The position numbers were made by a program, and so were the translations under genes. A stretch of 64,000 nt of DNA from Blastocatellia bacterium (GTDB lineage Bacteria > Acidobacteriota > Blastocatellia > Chloracidobacteriales > JADJPF01), in NCBI GenBank assembly GCA_016713405.1, contig JADJPF010000007.1:248001-312000 (forward strand), written 5' to 3'. Under the pieces are notes generated by a model. That model was not told where the DNA came from. It saw only the letters and a program-made list of their open reading frames with translations, and did not search any database. This document shows, piece by piece, positions 37,156 to 46,167 of this stretch; position 1 is the stretch's first letter; every line of letters begins with the position of its first letter.

Positions 37156-38133
37156 ATGAAAAATTCTAGTCCTGAAGAAAATAATGAAAAACAACTTATG
37201 AAAAATTACCTGTTAGGCGATTTGTCTTCTGATGAGCAAACTCAAATAGAGGAAAAATATTTTGCTGATGATAGTTTTTATCAGCAATTAAAAATTACCG
37301 AAACAGAACTAATAGATGCTTATCTTTGCAATGAGTTAGATATAAAGGAAAAAAAGAAATTTGAAGAAAAATTTTTAAGCTCAAAAGATGGAAAACAAAA
37401 AGTAGAGATGACTAGAGCTTTTCTTAAATCTATTAACAAAATTACTGGTGAAAAAGCTGTCTTAGAAATACCTGTTATTAGCAATTACAAAAGGCGGTTT
37501 GTTTGGTCTGAATCAAAAACTCTTAAGCAATTTGCTTTGGCTGCTAGTTTAGTAATCTTGCTTGGTGGAGGTAGTTGGCTAATGTTTCAAACTATCAAAC
37601 TTCAAAACCAAATAAAAATCTTAGAAAACCAGCAAAGTCAGCAACAAGCAGATTTTCAGAAAAAAGAGCAACTTCTTCAACAAAAATCTGACACTAGCCA
37701 AAAACGTTATGAGCAAATAAAACAGGAATTAGACACAGAAAGACAAGAACGCACTCTTCTAGAAAATGAAATAAGCAAATTACTACAAAAGTCAGCACAA
37801 GTTATTTCAATGGTTTTGACAACAGGGTTAACTAGAGATAATGCCACAACAAAATTACTAAATATTCCACCAGATGCCCAAATTTTGCAGCTTAAGCTTA
37901 TGCTAGAAGAAGGGGTAGAAAGCTATTCAACCTACCAAGTTACAATTAAAACTGTAGATGGTAAACAGATTTGGCAACAAAAAGTTACTGATAATGTTAA
38001 AAAATCTATAAATGTTAGTGTAAAAACAGTTACTTTTTCTAACGATGATTACTTAGTTACTGTGTCAGGAATAAACAAAAACGGTGAAGTTTTTGAATTA
38101 GAGGACTATTATTTTAGAGTTGCAAAGAAATAA
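37156..38133 (+). CDS. Anti-sigma-factor-like single-pass membrane protein
   Basis: 325 residues. The N-terminal ~75 residues (MKNYLLGDLSSDEQTQIEEKYFADDSFYQQLKIT in two blocks) resemble the cytoplasmic part of zf-HC2-like anti-sigma factors, but no zinc Cys/His pattern is visible. Residues about 120-143 are a membrane helix. Residues about 146-215 form a Gln/Lys/Glu-rich coiled coil, and about 220-325 is a periplasmic beta domain. The layout is that of an anti-sigma factor sensing the envelope. Third gene of the CHAT-sigma unit; converges on the Yip1-TPR gene 16 bp away. Confidence 0.6.
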   Translation: MKNSSPEENNEKQLMKNYLLGDLSSDEQTQIEEKYFADDSFYQQLKITETELIDAYLCNELDIKEKKKFEEKFLSSKDGKQKVEMTRAFLKSINKITGEKAVLEIPVISNYKRRFVWSESKTLKQFALAASLVILLGGGSWLMFQTIKLQNQIKILENQQSQQQADFQKKEQLLQQKSDTSQKRYEQIKQELDTERQERTLLENEISKLLQKSAQVISMVLTTGLTRDNATTKLLNIPPDAQILQLKLMLEEGVESYSTYQVTIKTVDGKQIWQQKVTDNVKKSINVSVKTVTFSNDDYLVTVSGINKNGEVFELEDYYFRVAKK

Positions 38134-38149
38134 GCTTAATTATTAAAAC

Positions 38150-39463
38150 CTAAGTTTTTAACAGCCCTTTTGCTAATTTGCTCCAACGACGCAAAGTAGC
38201 CCGACGATAATAAGGAGCAGTTTCTACTGCCTCTAAGCATTGTTTAATAATTTCTTTAGCTTTTTCTGTTTTGCCAAGTTCAACTAAAACTTTTGCATAA
38301 TAATAAAGCCCTTCAGCATCATATGGTCGGCGTTCAATGTATTTTTCTAGTGCTGTGTGAGCGTCTTCTTTCATTCCTGCTACTTGATAAGTTGCTCCAA
38401 TTTCCCGCCAAACTTCGCTTTGTGAATGTTTATCATCTAGTGAAACTACTGTATCAAAATAAGAAATAGCTTCTTGCAAGCGATTCTGTTCACGAGCAAT
38501 TATACCTAGCTGAAAATATGCGTCTATTTCTTTTTTATCTATTTCTACAGCACGCTGAAACCGGGCTATTGCTTCGCTATATTGACGACGTTGCTTATGG
38601 ATAAGTCCTAGTTGATAATGCGCTTCTGCATCTTGTGGATTAATGGTTGCTGCTTCAAGATTACGGCGAAAACTTTGACGTTGCCGAAAAGATGACATAA
38701 CATCTCCGCCTACCGCGCCAATATCCCCACGTAAATAAAAATAAACCCAAAATATAATAAAAGGGGACATTAGCCAAAATAAAAGAGATTGCAGCAAGAC
38801 CGAGAGCCAAGAAATAGACAACGTTCCTAAAGCACTAAAATAACTAGCACTAAAAACGACTCTTAAAGCTATAACCATAAATATTGCAAATGAAATTTTA
38901 CATAATAGCCAAAGTAGTAATGCTGTTTTTGCATTGGGTTTGATTGCTATTGCTAGAAGTGAAAAAGGCAAATGTGTTGCTGACCAACTTAGCAAAGTAC
39001 AAGCTAGAAGTGGTGCATAATCACGGCGGAAAACTACGCCAAAGCTTCCTAGAGGCTCAAAAAAAATTAACACTAAAATAGTTACAGGAACATAAAGCAG
39101 TGGTAAAAATAAAATTGTTCCTAGTGTTGAACCAAGAGAGAAAGTTACAAACCACCAGCCAAAATTACCAACTAAAGGCAAAGGCTGTCTAATTTTAGGG
39201 TGGTAAATTTCTGGATATTCTTCAAAGTTTTCTTCAACCTCAGAATTACTTGGTTGATTTGCAAAAGACACATTTTGCTTAGGTAACACAATCATTTTTT
39301 GCTCATATTCGTCAAAAATTGGTTGTGTGATAACTACAAATAAAAAAGAGCTTAAAATTATTGCAATAATCGCACCTGCTATTGAACCTGTGTCAATAAT
39401 ACTGCCCATTGCCTTTTGGGGCTGATAATAGAGCATAAAAAATAACTTAAGTTGGTTTAGCAT
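38150..39463 (-). CDS. Yip1-like membrane protein with C-terminal TPRs
   Basis: 437 residues. The N-terminal ~250 residues contain about five membrane segments; the first block (LFFMLYYQPQKAMGSIIDTG) recalls Yip1-family proteins ('P...f..i...p'). The C-terminal ~170 residues hold four TPR units: DAEAHYQLGLIHKQRRQYSEAI, EIDAYFQLGIIAREQNRLQEAI, and two more. TPRs would face the cytoplasm and bind partners. Function unknown. Probably the downstream partner of the unknown minus-strand cluster, 49 bp away. Confidence 0.7.
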   Translation of the reverse strand: MLNQLKLFFMLYYQPQKAMGSIIDTGSIAGAIIAIILSSFLFVVITQPIFDEYEQKMIVLPKQNVSFANQPSNSEVEENFEEYPEIYHPKIRQPLPLVGNFGWWFVTFSLGSTLGTILFLPLLYVPVTILVLIFFEPLGSFGVVFRRDYAPLLACTLLSWSATHLPFSLLAIAIKPNAKTALLLWLLCKISFAIFMVIALRVVFSASYFSALGTLSISWLSVLLQSLLFWLMSPFIIFWVYFYLRGDIGAVGGDVMSSFRQRQSFRRNLEAATINPQDAEAHYQLGLIHKQRRQYSEAIARFQRAVEIDKKEIDAYFQLGIIAREQNRLQEAISYFDTVVSLDDKHSQSEVWREIGATYQVAGMKEDAHTALEKYIERRPYDAEGLYYYAKVLVELGKTEKAKEIIKQCLEAVETAPYYRRATLRRWSKLAKGLLKT

Positions 39464-39512
39464 TTTTAATCTATATGAAACAAAAATGATTTATGTTTAG
39501 AGTCTTGTTTTT

Positions 39513-39896
39513 TTAGCAGTTTCCATTGCCAAGAAAACCAAACTTGTTTAGCAACGGGCAATTTTGTGGAACAGCCAATTTTAAGTTGCCTAACATCAAA
39601 TGGTTTAGAGCATCTTCTTTATCATTTGGAACAAAAACATGGGAGCAAATATTATCACCTAATCGGCAAATTGCTGAAAGCTCTATTCCTAACATTTTGT
39701 TTGTACCAAGGTTATATTTTTCTTCTGCTTTATAATAATTTTTTGCAAAGTCAATTTTATTTGTCCAGATTTTATAATTAACCAGTACAACATCTTCTAC
39801 ATCTATCCATACAATTTTATCTGTTTGGCCTTGTTCCATTAAAAACTTACGAAAACTTTCTGTAGCCTCTAAAAATGTTGGATAGACGTTTTCCAT
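39513..39896 (-). CDS. Hypothetical protein (127 residues), unrecognised cluster
   Basis: A soluble 127-residue protein with no family I recognise. It begins MENVYPTFLEATESFRKFL and has Cys residues in ICRLGDNICSH and near the C-terminus. No signal peptide or membrane segment. It starts 18 bp after the stop of the 796-residue gene and is probably co-transcribed with it. It shares composition with its neighbours and has no in-frame problem. Confidence 0.6.
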   Translation of the reverse strand: MENVYPTFLEATESFRKFLMEQGQTDKIVWIDVEDVVLVNYKIWTNKIDFAKNYYKAEEKYNLGTNKMLGIELSAICRLGDNICSHVFVPNDKEDALNHLMLGNLKLAVPQNCPLLNKFGFLGNGNC

Positions 39897-39914
39897 AATC
39901 GTAGTTCTAAATCT

Positions 39915-42305
39915 CTAAACCATAGGACGATCAGGCGGTTCACGACGAAAATAACCCCATTGCCCATGTAAACGATCTGTACCAGTATTTTTTTCTAGCC
40001 CTTCGGATGCTTGACGCAAGGCTTCAACCACACTTGGCACAACATAATGTAGCCCACCAGGTGAAACAGGTATTTGTGAACGGTAGTCATGCAGCGTGCC
40101 AAGCTCTAAGCTAAATTGCGAAATTTGTTCATAAAGTCCGAGCATACGAGCAAGAAAAGCTATTAAACCGCTAGTGGCAAAATAGGAATAAGGCGTTAAC
40201 CTATTTAAGTATTTCTTAAAAGCGTCCAAAGAATCATAAACATGAATTCTATTATCTAAAGCATCAGCTAAATTTTTAGCTGTAGAAACAACGGCGATTG
40301 GCCTTAAATCTATAAAGCCGTTATTACAATAGAAAAATTCTTTTGCTAGAGTTACTTCTTTGGTACGAGCCGTTTTGCTGACGTTTTTTAGTTGGTCTAA
40401 GATAGCATTTTCAATAGTGTTACGCTCAGACATTAGCAAATCTAACGGTGCAATGTAGGGGCCAACTAAAATAAAAGTTTCGTTCTTGTCATTAAAAATA
40501 ATTGGCGAGCCTAGCGAAGTAATGGAGTGGACAGTTTTTATTACTTCCATCATTACTAAATTAAAAGCGTCGTTACGTTCCTGATAATTACGGCTAGAGA
40601 GATGTTTAATTGAAATTAGGTCTTGTGGAGTTTGAGCTTTTACCAAAGTAATTAAATCTTTGCTTAAAGTTTCTAGTTGCCAAGTAGCTAAATCTTCAAA
40701 AAATAATGGACGTGAATTACTTTCAAAAAATTGCTGTGGATTAAATGTAGACAAAGAAATTTGTGTTGGAATTGCATCAGCGTCAAAGGTTCGGAGTCTG
40801 TGAAGCAAAATAACTAAGCCTAATAAGTGCAATTCTCCCTGATGTTTAGCTGATCCTAAATCTTGGAATGACTTTACATCTAGTCCGCTGATTTGTGAGT
40901 CCATTAATTGAGGTTGTTGCAAGAAATCAAAGACCAAGCGAGCATTTTCTGTTTCTGTATAATAGCAATTGCTGTTTATAAACCAGGGAACATCTTTATC
41001 ATCACCAACAATTGCAGCTTCGGCTAAAACTAAACCTAGCTCACTAGCCGATGCAACACGCATAACACGGTAAAGCGCGTCTGTATTGGAAGTAGAAAAT
41101 CGCCCGTTTTCCCCTGATCGAATTTGAATACGTGGAGTAAACTCCAAACCTTTTTGAAAGGTAACAGATGCGTTAGTTTCTTTTCGATCTTTTATCATTA
41201 CAGGAGGATAAATTTTAATTTTTCCACGTCGAAGATCTTCTTCTGGAATTATTTGACGACCTGTTGCAAAAAGTTCTCGTAAATCCCGTAAAACTCCACT
41301 TTGAATAGGTACGCTTTGATTAGAAATAATTGCATCAATCCCAATAGCAGCAGCAGTTACAAGCATTTTTATTCCTACCTCAGAATAAAGCTGTTGTAAT
41401 TGTTCAGCAAAAAGCTGTTTATAACGTAAACGCTCGTCTAAAGCACTATGAGCAAAGCCTAGCCGTATAACTCTTTCACCCTCTGCACCTTCGTCATACA
41501 TTCCACCAACAGCCGTTGTATGTGCAGCTATTACTTCTTCGGCTAACTCATTGCGAATAAAGGCTAAATCGTCTCTTACTCTGGAAAGATAAAGTTGCTT
41601 TAGGTCTGTGATTAGCTGAGGTGATTTAATGCCAAAAACGCGGCAAATTTCTTCTAAATTACTTAAATGATAAGCTGCAACGCTAGCTAGAGGGATACCG
41701 ACGATAACAGCACGAAAACGGGATGCTAAGTTGCGATCAGATTTGTATTTTTGCAAAAACTCGGTAAATGGTTGTTTTAAGTCTACTTTAATGGCTTTAG
41801 TTAAATGGTCAAACTTTTCTTTTTCAGAACTTTCTAACGTTAAATCACCTTTTTTCAAAAAACTATCTGCTAAAGCTTGACGCTCTGATACGCTTAATTT
41901 TAGTAAATTAACTAGTCCGGGTAGTTCTGGATTAACGCTTAAGCGATGTAGCTCTAGCATAATTCCAGAGCGAGTACGATAACCTTTATTAGCAATATGC
42001 TCAGGCAACCATTCACTACCATAAAACTTGCTGTAATATTCAAATAATCGACTAGTAAAAGCTCGAATTTCTTCATTAGTTAAACCTGTAACTAATATTG
42101 TAGGCGTGTCGGCGGGGTTAGGGTGTTTGTAGTGCATCATTTCTTCTAAGATTTCAAGCATCTTCATTATTGCCGTCCCACCCACGGCACCCGTTCCACC
42201 AAAAACAACATAAGTTTGACGAAAAGCTTTTGGCAAACTGCTAGCTTGATATATGCGTTGACCTAAACGACCTTTTTTATAGCGTGCTAAAGAGTTTTCT
42301 GACAT
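39915..42305 (-). CDS. Large protein of unknown function with N-terminal Rossmann-like motif
   Basis: 796 residues. Residues about 31-45 read YVVFGGTGAVGGTAIMKML, a G-x-G-x-x-G dinucleotide-binding motif (strand, glycine loop, helix); ILVTGLTNEEIRAF follows at about 68. No SDR catalytic Tyr-x-x-x-Lys could be found, so an oxidoreductase call is not supported. The rest is mainly helical with no membrane segment; a conserved-looking block is TTAVGGMYDEGAEGERVIRLGFAHSALDERLRY (in two parts, about 265-300), and another is VTAAAIGIDAIISNQS. The C-terminus is charged (RREPPDRPMV). No similar family comes to mind. It is the central gene of a minus-strand cluster from 43734 to 39513. Confidence 0.65.
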   Translation of the reverse strand: MSENSLARYKKGRLGQRIYQASSLPKAFRQTYVVFGGTGAVGGTAIMKMLEILEEMMHYKHPNPADTPTILVTGLTNEEIRAFTSRLFEYYSKFYGSEWLPEHIANKGYRTRSGIMLELHRLSVNPELPGLVNLLKLSVSERQALADSFLKKGDLTLESSEKEKFDHLTKAIKVDLKQPFTEFLQKYKSDRNLASRFRAVIVGIPLASVAAYHLSNLEEICRVFGIKSPQLITDLKQLYLSRVRDDLAFIRNELAEEVIAAHTTAVGGMYDEGAEGERVIRLGFAHSALDERLRYKQLFAEQLQQLYSEVGIKMLVTAAAIGIDAIISNQSVPIQSGVLRDLRELFATGRQIIPEEDLRRGKIKIYPPVMIKDRKETNASVTFQKGLEFTPRIQIRSGENGRFSTSNTDALYRVMRVASASELGLVLAEAAIVGDDKDVPWFINSNCYYTETENARLVFDFLQQPQLMDSQISGLDVKSFQDLGSAKHQGELHLLGLVILLHRLRTFDADAIPTQISLSTFNPQQFFESNSRPLFFEDLATWQLETLSKDLITLVKAQTPQDLISIKHLSSRNYQERNDAFNLVMMEVIKTVHSITSLGSPIIFNDKNETFILVGPYIAPLDLLMSERNTIENAILDQLKNVSKTARTKEVTLAKEFFYCNNGFIDLRPIAVVSTAKNLADALDNRIHVYDSLDAFKKYLNRLTPYSYFATSGLIAFLARMLGLYEQISQFSLELGTLHDYRSQIPVSPGGLHYVVPSVVEALRQASEGLEKNTGTDRLHGQWGYFRREPPDRPMV

Positions 42306-42409
42306 GCCATCTCCAAAAGAAAAGTTTTTAGGAAATTACTTTTAAGCAAAGATTTTGCAATAGTTATTAAAGATCTGGCAAGCTATGCTGATGGATCTAC
42401 TTTGTTAAA

Positions 42410-43123
42410 TTACTCTAAAACTAGTGTGTTTACACCTTGTCGTAAAATAGTTTTGTCTGCAAAGTTTTCTATTTCAACCGCTAAAAAACTAGCAAAAACA
42501 TCTCGTAATTTTTTGTCATACATTAATGTTAAATCTAGTCCATCTATTGGCCTAGATACTTGATCTCGGCCTAAAACCTTGTTCATTTCTCTTTGGTACT
42601 TTGTATAAAGAGCTAATTTTTTTTGCTCTAACATCAGATAGCTAACAAAAAACTCAACAACTATTTCCATGTCTTGATGAGTAAGTTTTCTGGAAATTCT
42701 TATTTCATCGCTAGCAAAAAATTCAAAAACTTTTTGTTGATAAATAGTAAATTTCTCTTTTTCTTCCTCAGTTTGTGTTAACAAAAAAACAATATCATTT
42801 TGTTTATCAATATGCTCGAAAATATTAATTAAATCAGCTTTTACTTTCTCCTGATAGTTTGCATCTTTTTTGCCTAAAATAGGCTCAATTAAATCAAAAA
42901 ATTGCAGTTCCATTGATACTCCCCGAAAGCCTAAAGTGTCTTGTTCATAGAGAATTTGCAGTAATTTATCCATGTTTTTATTCTCTAGAGAAAAATAAAA
43001 AATAAATGGGAAAAAATTATCAAGTAAGACAACTTTTTCTGCCTGAGTAATATAATGAAAATAATCAGATAAATTATCAATTAATGAAATTTGTGCTGTT
43101 TTATCTATTTTGTCACTTAACAT
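42410..43123 (-). CDS. Unknown protein, C-terminal part of a frameshifted gene
   Basis: The 237-residue piece (start MLSDKIDKTAQISLIDNLSD) is helical and acidic with no family I recognise. Reading upstream in this frame gives a coherent text (YWPWEVCAGTPNQIKELLKV) that joins onto the 3' part of the preceding frame if one T is added to the T5 run opposite 43183-43187. So it is most likely the C-terminal half of one 441-residue protein starting at 43734. Followed 104 bp later by the 796-residue gene. Confidence 0.6.
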   Translation of the reverse strand: MLSDKIDKTAQISLIDNLSDYFHYITQAEKVVLLDNFFPFIFYFSLENKNMDKLLQILYEQDTLGFRGVSMELQFFDLIEPILGKKDANYQEKVKADLINIFEHIDKQNDIVFLLTQTEEEKEKFTIYQQKVFEFFASDEIRISRKLTHQDMEIVVEFFVSYLMLEQKKLALYTKYQREMNKVLGRDQVSRPIDGLDLTLMYDKKLRDVFASFLAVEIENFADKTILRQGVNTLVLE

Positions 43124-43128
43124 TACTT

Positions 43129-43734
43129 TTAATAATTCTTTAATTTGATTTGGAGTACCAGCGCAAACTTCCCAGGGCCAATAAAAAGCTTTTCCGTTTC
43201 AGCAAATAAATAAAAAGCCTCTGCATCAATCTGCATTTCTGCGTTATATCTACCTAAAACTAATCTTTTTGTTAGCATTACTTGTACTGCATTAATAAGC
43301 CCAAGAGAAGCTTTATAAATTGTTGCAACAAAAGCTGGTAACTCTCCATCTGTAAAAGCATCTTTAGCTCTGTAAAACAAATAGGATGGCATTAAATAAC
43401 CAGCAATTGAGAGGTTATAAAGATCTAAAACTGTGATTTTACTTTCAGTTTTTTGTGAAAGAAGAAAGCTACGTAAACAGGAAAATCCGTTTAATATTTC
43501 AGACCAATGGCTATTAATTTGTTTTAATGCAGAAATATTCATAGGCTTAAAATGCTTATGACGACTACCAACATAAGGACATTCTACTAACTCCATAGGT
43601 GCATCGGTGTGAAATTCAAATGGGACTTTGTTTTCACCTAACAAGCGATTTTCTGCATCTCGAAACTTGGCTTCTAAATTCATTAATAAAGATAAGTGAA
43701 TGCCTGAAAGCGATTGGTTTACTTGATCTGACAT
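43129..43734 (-). CDS. Unknown protein, N-terminal part of the same frameshifted gene
   Basis: ATG at 43734 with GGAGAA six to seven bp upstream; an in-frame upstream ATG at 43761 has no RBS. The text MSDQVNQSLSGIHLSLLMNLEAKF leads into a helical region with His/Pro-rich VECPYVGSRHKHFKPMN (about residues 50-66) and a hydrophobic stretch (YKASLGLINAVQVML). After AETEKLF the frame goes off through the A5/T5 run at 43183-43187 into a short spurious tail. With the correction it continues into the previous entry. Function unknown; first gene of the minus-strand cluster. Confidence 0.6.
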   Translation of the reverse strand: MSDQVNQSLSGIHLSLLMNLEAKFRDAENRLLGENKVPFEFHTDAPMELVECPYVGSRHKHFKPMNISALKQINSHWSEILNGFSCLRSFLLSQKTESKITVLDLYNLSIAGYLMPSYLFYRAKDAFTDGELPAFVATIYKASLGLINAVQVMLTKRLVLGRYNAEMQIDAEAFYLFAETEKLFIGPGKFALVLQIKLKNY

Positions 43735-43981
43735 AAATTTTTCTCCATAGAGTAAAAACACAGTAATTTTAGGGGGGTCTTAGCGATCAAAATATGTCTA
43801 TTTTATGAGTTTTTAGTTAATAGCCTAGACTTTTATGCTGCAAAAAAGGAAAAAACAGGTAATTTGCAGAATTGGTAATTTTATTACGCAACTATTTAAA
43901 ACTACACCCCGATAATGTGAACAAATCTACGATCAGCTTTAAGTGTATTCATTTTCTAATCAAAATAATTTGGAGCTAGTA

Positions 43982-44848
43982 ATGGTTAATCAAATTAACA
44001 ATTCAAATGTCCCTAATATATATACAAACTCATTACCTACAACAAATAACAAAACCAATCAAAATACTAATAATTCTACTAGTGTTACAACAAACACTGA
44101 AGTAGCTCCAGGAAAATTAAGTAGAACAGGTGAACTAGACCTAGGTGCTAGCTTAATTGCTCGCCAACTACAAACCGAAACACAAACAAAAGTAGATAGC
44201 TCTGCTGCTGCTTCAGGCACAGTTCAAGCCCAAGAAGGCAAAAGTGATGGATGCGCTTTTTGTCGTGGCAAAGGCTCTCAAGGCCAAGAAGTTAGAGGAG
44301 GCTATGGAATTGGTGGCGGTTACGGCATCGGCGGCGGCTACGGAATTGGTGGCGGTTATGGCATCGGCGGTGGCTATGGAATTGGCGGCGGTTATGGCAT
44401 CGGCGGGGGCTATGGAATTGGCGGCGGCTATGGAATTGGTGGCGGTTATGGCATCGGCGGTGGCTATGGAATTGGCGGCGGAGTAAATTTAGAAAATGGT
44501 AATCAACAAAGTGGATCTTTAGGATTAGTTGCTAATCCTCCTCAATCAGCTTTAGATAAAGCAAGCTCTAAGATTTCTTCTTTAACAGGTACTGATAGAA
44601 CTACCTTTAATTCTTTAAGCACTGCTGACAAAGATTTAGTACGCAGAGCAATCCAACTTCACCCAAATGCTAGTACAAGCGATGTGTTAGGGTTTGTTAA
44701 AAATGGTAATTTTTCTAGCCTTCCTGCTGATCAAAAAGGTGTAGCATTAAATGTTATTGCTACAGTATCTGCTCAAATTGCAGCCCAACCTACAAATACA
44801 ATTGCTCGTAACACTTTAGACAATTTTGTTAAAGGAACAATAGACTAA
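43982..44848 (+). CDS. Glycine-repeat protein fused to a zincin, N-terminal part (in-frame TAA)
   Basis: ATG at 43982 with GGAG 6 bp upstream; a GTG at 43943 is possible but has no RBS. Residues 1-70 are Asn/Thr/Ser-rich, then CAFCRG, then ten perfect six-residue repeats (Y-G-I-G-G-G), then a helical region (ALDKASSKISSLTGTDRTTF; STADKDLVRRAIQLHPNAS). TAA at 44846-44848 breaks the frame after KGTID; the same frame continues (next entry). No classic signal peptide. The architecture (disordered, repeat, helical, zincin) suggests a secreted or surface protease or toxin, but this is inference. Confidence 0.65.
   Translation: MVNQINNSNVPNIYTNSLPTTNNKTNQNTNNSTSVTTNTEVAPGKLSRTGELDLGASLIARQLQTETQTKVDSSAAASGTVQAQEGKSDGCAFCRGKGSQGQEVRGGYGIGGGYGIGGGYGIGGGYGIGGGYGIGGGYGIGGGYGIGGGYGIGGGYGIGGGYGIGGGVNLENGNQQSGSLGLVANPPQSALDKASSKISSLTGTDRTTFNSLSTADKDLVRRAIQLHPNASTSDVLGFVKNGNFSSLPADQKGVALNVIATVSAQIAAQPTNTIARNTLDNFVKGTID
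44297..44476 (+). repeat. Ten tandem 18-bp repeats coding for Gly-Gly-Tyr-Gly-Ile-Gly
   Basis: The Tyr codons recur every 18 bp from 44303 to 44465. Two DNA versions (about GGCTATGGAATTGGTGGC and GGTTATGGCATCGGCGGC) alternate over much of the array, suggesting growth by 36-bp duplication. The stretch is far more GC-rich than the surroundings. Confidence 0.95.
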
Positions 44849-45496
44849 AACTTCATCAAAGATGACCCGCAACTTTATGGTGAAGCAGAAGTAAGCGGTA
44901 AAATAAATCTTAACTTAAATAATCCTGCTATTAATGCTGCTAATGGCTATAGCGAAAACCTAGACGCTTTCAAAGCAATAGTTGGTACTTTAGCCCACGA
45001 AGTTGCACACCTTGACCATAATATGATTGATCGTAAAGGTGTAGAATTCCAAGGTGTTAAATATGAAGATGCTAATTTAGCTGCAATGTTACTAGATGAA
45101 TATAGCGCACAATATACAGGTATTATGGCGGCACAAAACCGCTTGCCTAACCCAGATGAAATGAAAGGCTTCTGGCGTACACTTGTAGGACGTTCTGCTA
45201 AAGATACAGGTGCAGCATATTATAATGAGCTATCCGCAGCCCGTACACGTTCAGGACGCTTTGATCAAGTAACTAATGATATTTATAGCTTGCTTAGCAA
45301 TAATCGTTTAGTCCCACCTCAAGAATTACGTGATCGCTTATTAAAGAAATTAGATACAAATGCGCTTAAGTTACAAGGTAGAGATGCTACATTACACGAT
45401 ACTGCTTATTTAAAAGCTATGGATGATTCTAAGTTAGATAATAAGCTAGAGCAAAAACCTAAAGACGTTGGATTTCTCAATAGAATTTTTGGTTAA
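44849..45496 (+). CDS. Glycine-repeat zincin, C-terminal metallopeptidase part
   Basis: Continues the previous frame directly after TAA (NFIKDDPQLYGEAEVSG). AIVGTLAHEVAHLDHNM contains the zinc motif HExxH, and DEYSAQYTGIMAAQNRLP a few turns later provides a candidate third ligand (Glu/Tyr). The C-terminal ~100 residues are charged and helical. The family is unnamed but the motif is clear. The first Met in this piece (45023) comes after HEVAH, so the TAA cannot mark the true gene end if the zincin is functional. Confidence 0.65.
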   Translation, partial: NFIKDDPQLYGEAEVSGKINLNLNNPAINAANGYSENLDAFKAIVGTLAHEVAHLDHNMIDRKGVEFQGVKYEDANLAAMLLDEYSAQYTGIMAAQNRLPNPDEMKGFWRTLVGRSAKDTGAAYYNELSAARTRSGRFDQVTNDIYSLLSNNRLVPPQELRDRLLKKLDTNALKLQGRDATLHDTAYLKAMDDSKLDNKLEQKPKDVGFLNRIFG

Positions 45497-45528
45497 ATCT
45501 TCTATTTTTCTAAAATTAAAGCTTGAAT

Positions 45529-45572
45529 AAGCTGCAAGTTATGCGTTAAAAGTATGCTTGCAGCTTTTAACT
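45529..45572 (+). terminator. Candidate terminator after the zincin gene
   Basis: AAGCTGCAAG (45529-45538) pairs perfectly with 45557-45566 (10 bp) across an 18-nt loop, followed by TTAACTTTTT. It ends just before the RBS of the next gene, so it might also be a leader structure. Confidence 0.5.
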
Positions 45573-45590
45573 TTTTGGAGTAATAATTTT

Positions 45591-46146
45591 ATGGCAATAA
45601 CAGATTTAATATTGGCTGATGCAGAAGCAAAAAAATCCCGATTTGCTGGCCGTATGACGCTAACAGAAAACCAAGTTTTTGACCTTCCTTCAGAACTAAG
45701 AAAATTTTCTATAACAATTAATGGTGTATTTGATTATTTACCTATTACTTATCTGGTATTAGGCAATAATTATTACAGTTCATTAGAAAAAGGGGATTTT
45801 GCCCGTATTTTAAGAGCTTTTGACTTGGTGGAATCAGAAAAGTTAACTGCTGGAGATGTAGCTAGGTTGTTTTTATTATTAGAAATTCCTTTACGTGGTA
45901 GGTTTGTAGTAGAAACAGTTAGAGATCTAGAATTGCCTGAAGAAATGCCTGTTGAGGTACAAAAGCAATTTGCAAACTTAATTGTTCCTCCTGCTTTACA
46001 TCGTAGTCCTAATTTAGCACAATGTGCTTTTTTTTTCTTTTAATGGACGAGAAAATATTTTAGAAGAAGTAATGTTAGAAATTTCTGGAAACTATGATAT
46101 TAATCAGCATATCTACCCTGTTGCCAATCTTTCACCTAGAAAATAA
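45591..46146 (+). CDS. Unknown protein (~184 residues), frameshifted near the 3' end
   Basis: ATG at 45591 with TTGGAG 10 bp upstream. The text MAITDLILADAEAKKSRFAG is soluble and helical with no family I recognise. The frame ends in a run of Phe codons at the T9 tract (46027-46035); with T8 it continues as SFNGRENILEEVMLEISGNYDINQHIYPVANLSPRK in two blocks to TAA at 46144-46146. So an indel is likely, and the true end is 46146. It lies between the zincin and a small membrane protein. Confidence 0.6.
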
Positions 46147-46167
46147 CTTAATGATGCTACTATAGAT

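Noticed and set aside
39526..39781. Two small plus-strand proteins
   Set aside because: They run antisense to the 127-residue gene, lack RBSs and look like shadow frames.
44297..44476. CRISPR-like repeat array
   Set aside because: The repeats are contiguous 18-bp coding units without spacers, in frame with a glycine-rich protein.
44244..44486. Alanine-rich 80-residue protein in another frame of the repeat
   Set aside because: It is the out-of-frame translation of the glycine repeat with no RBS.
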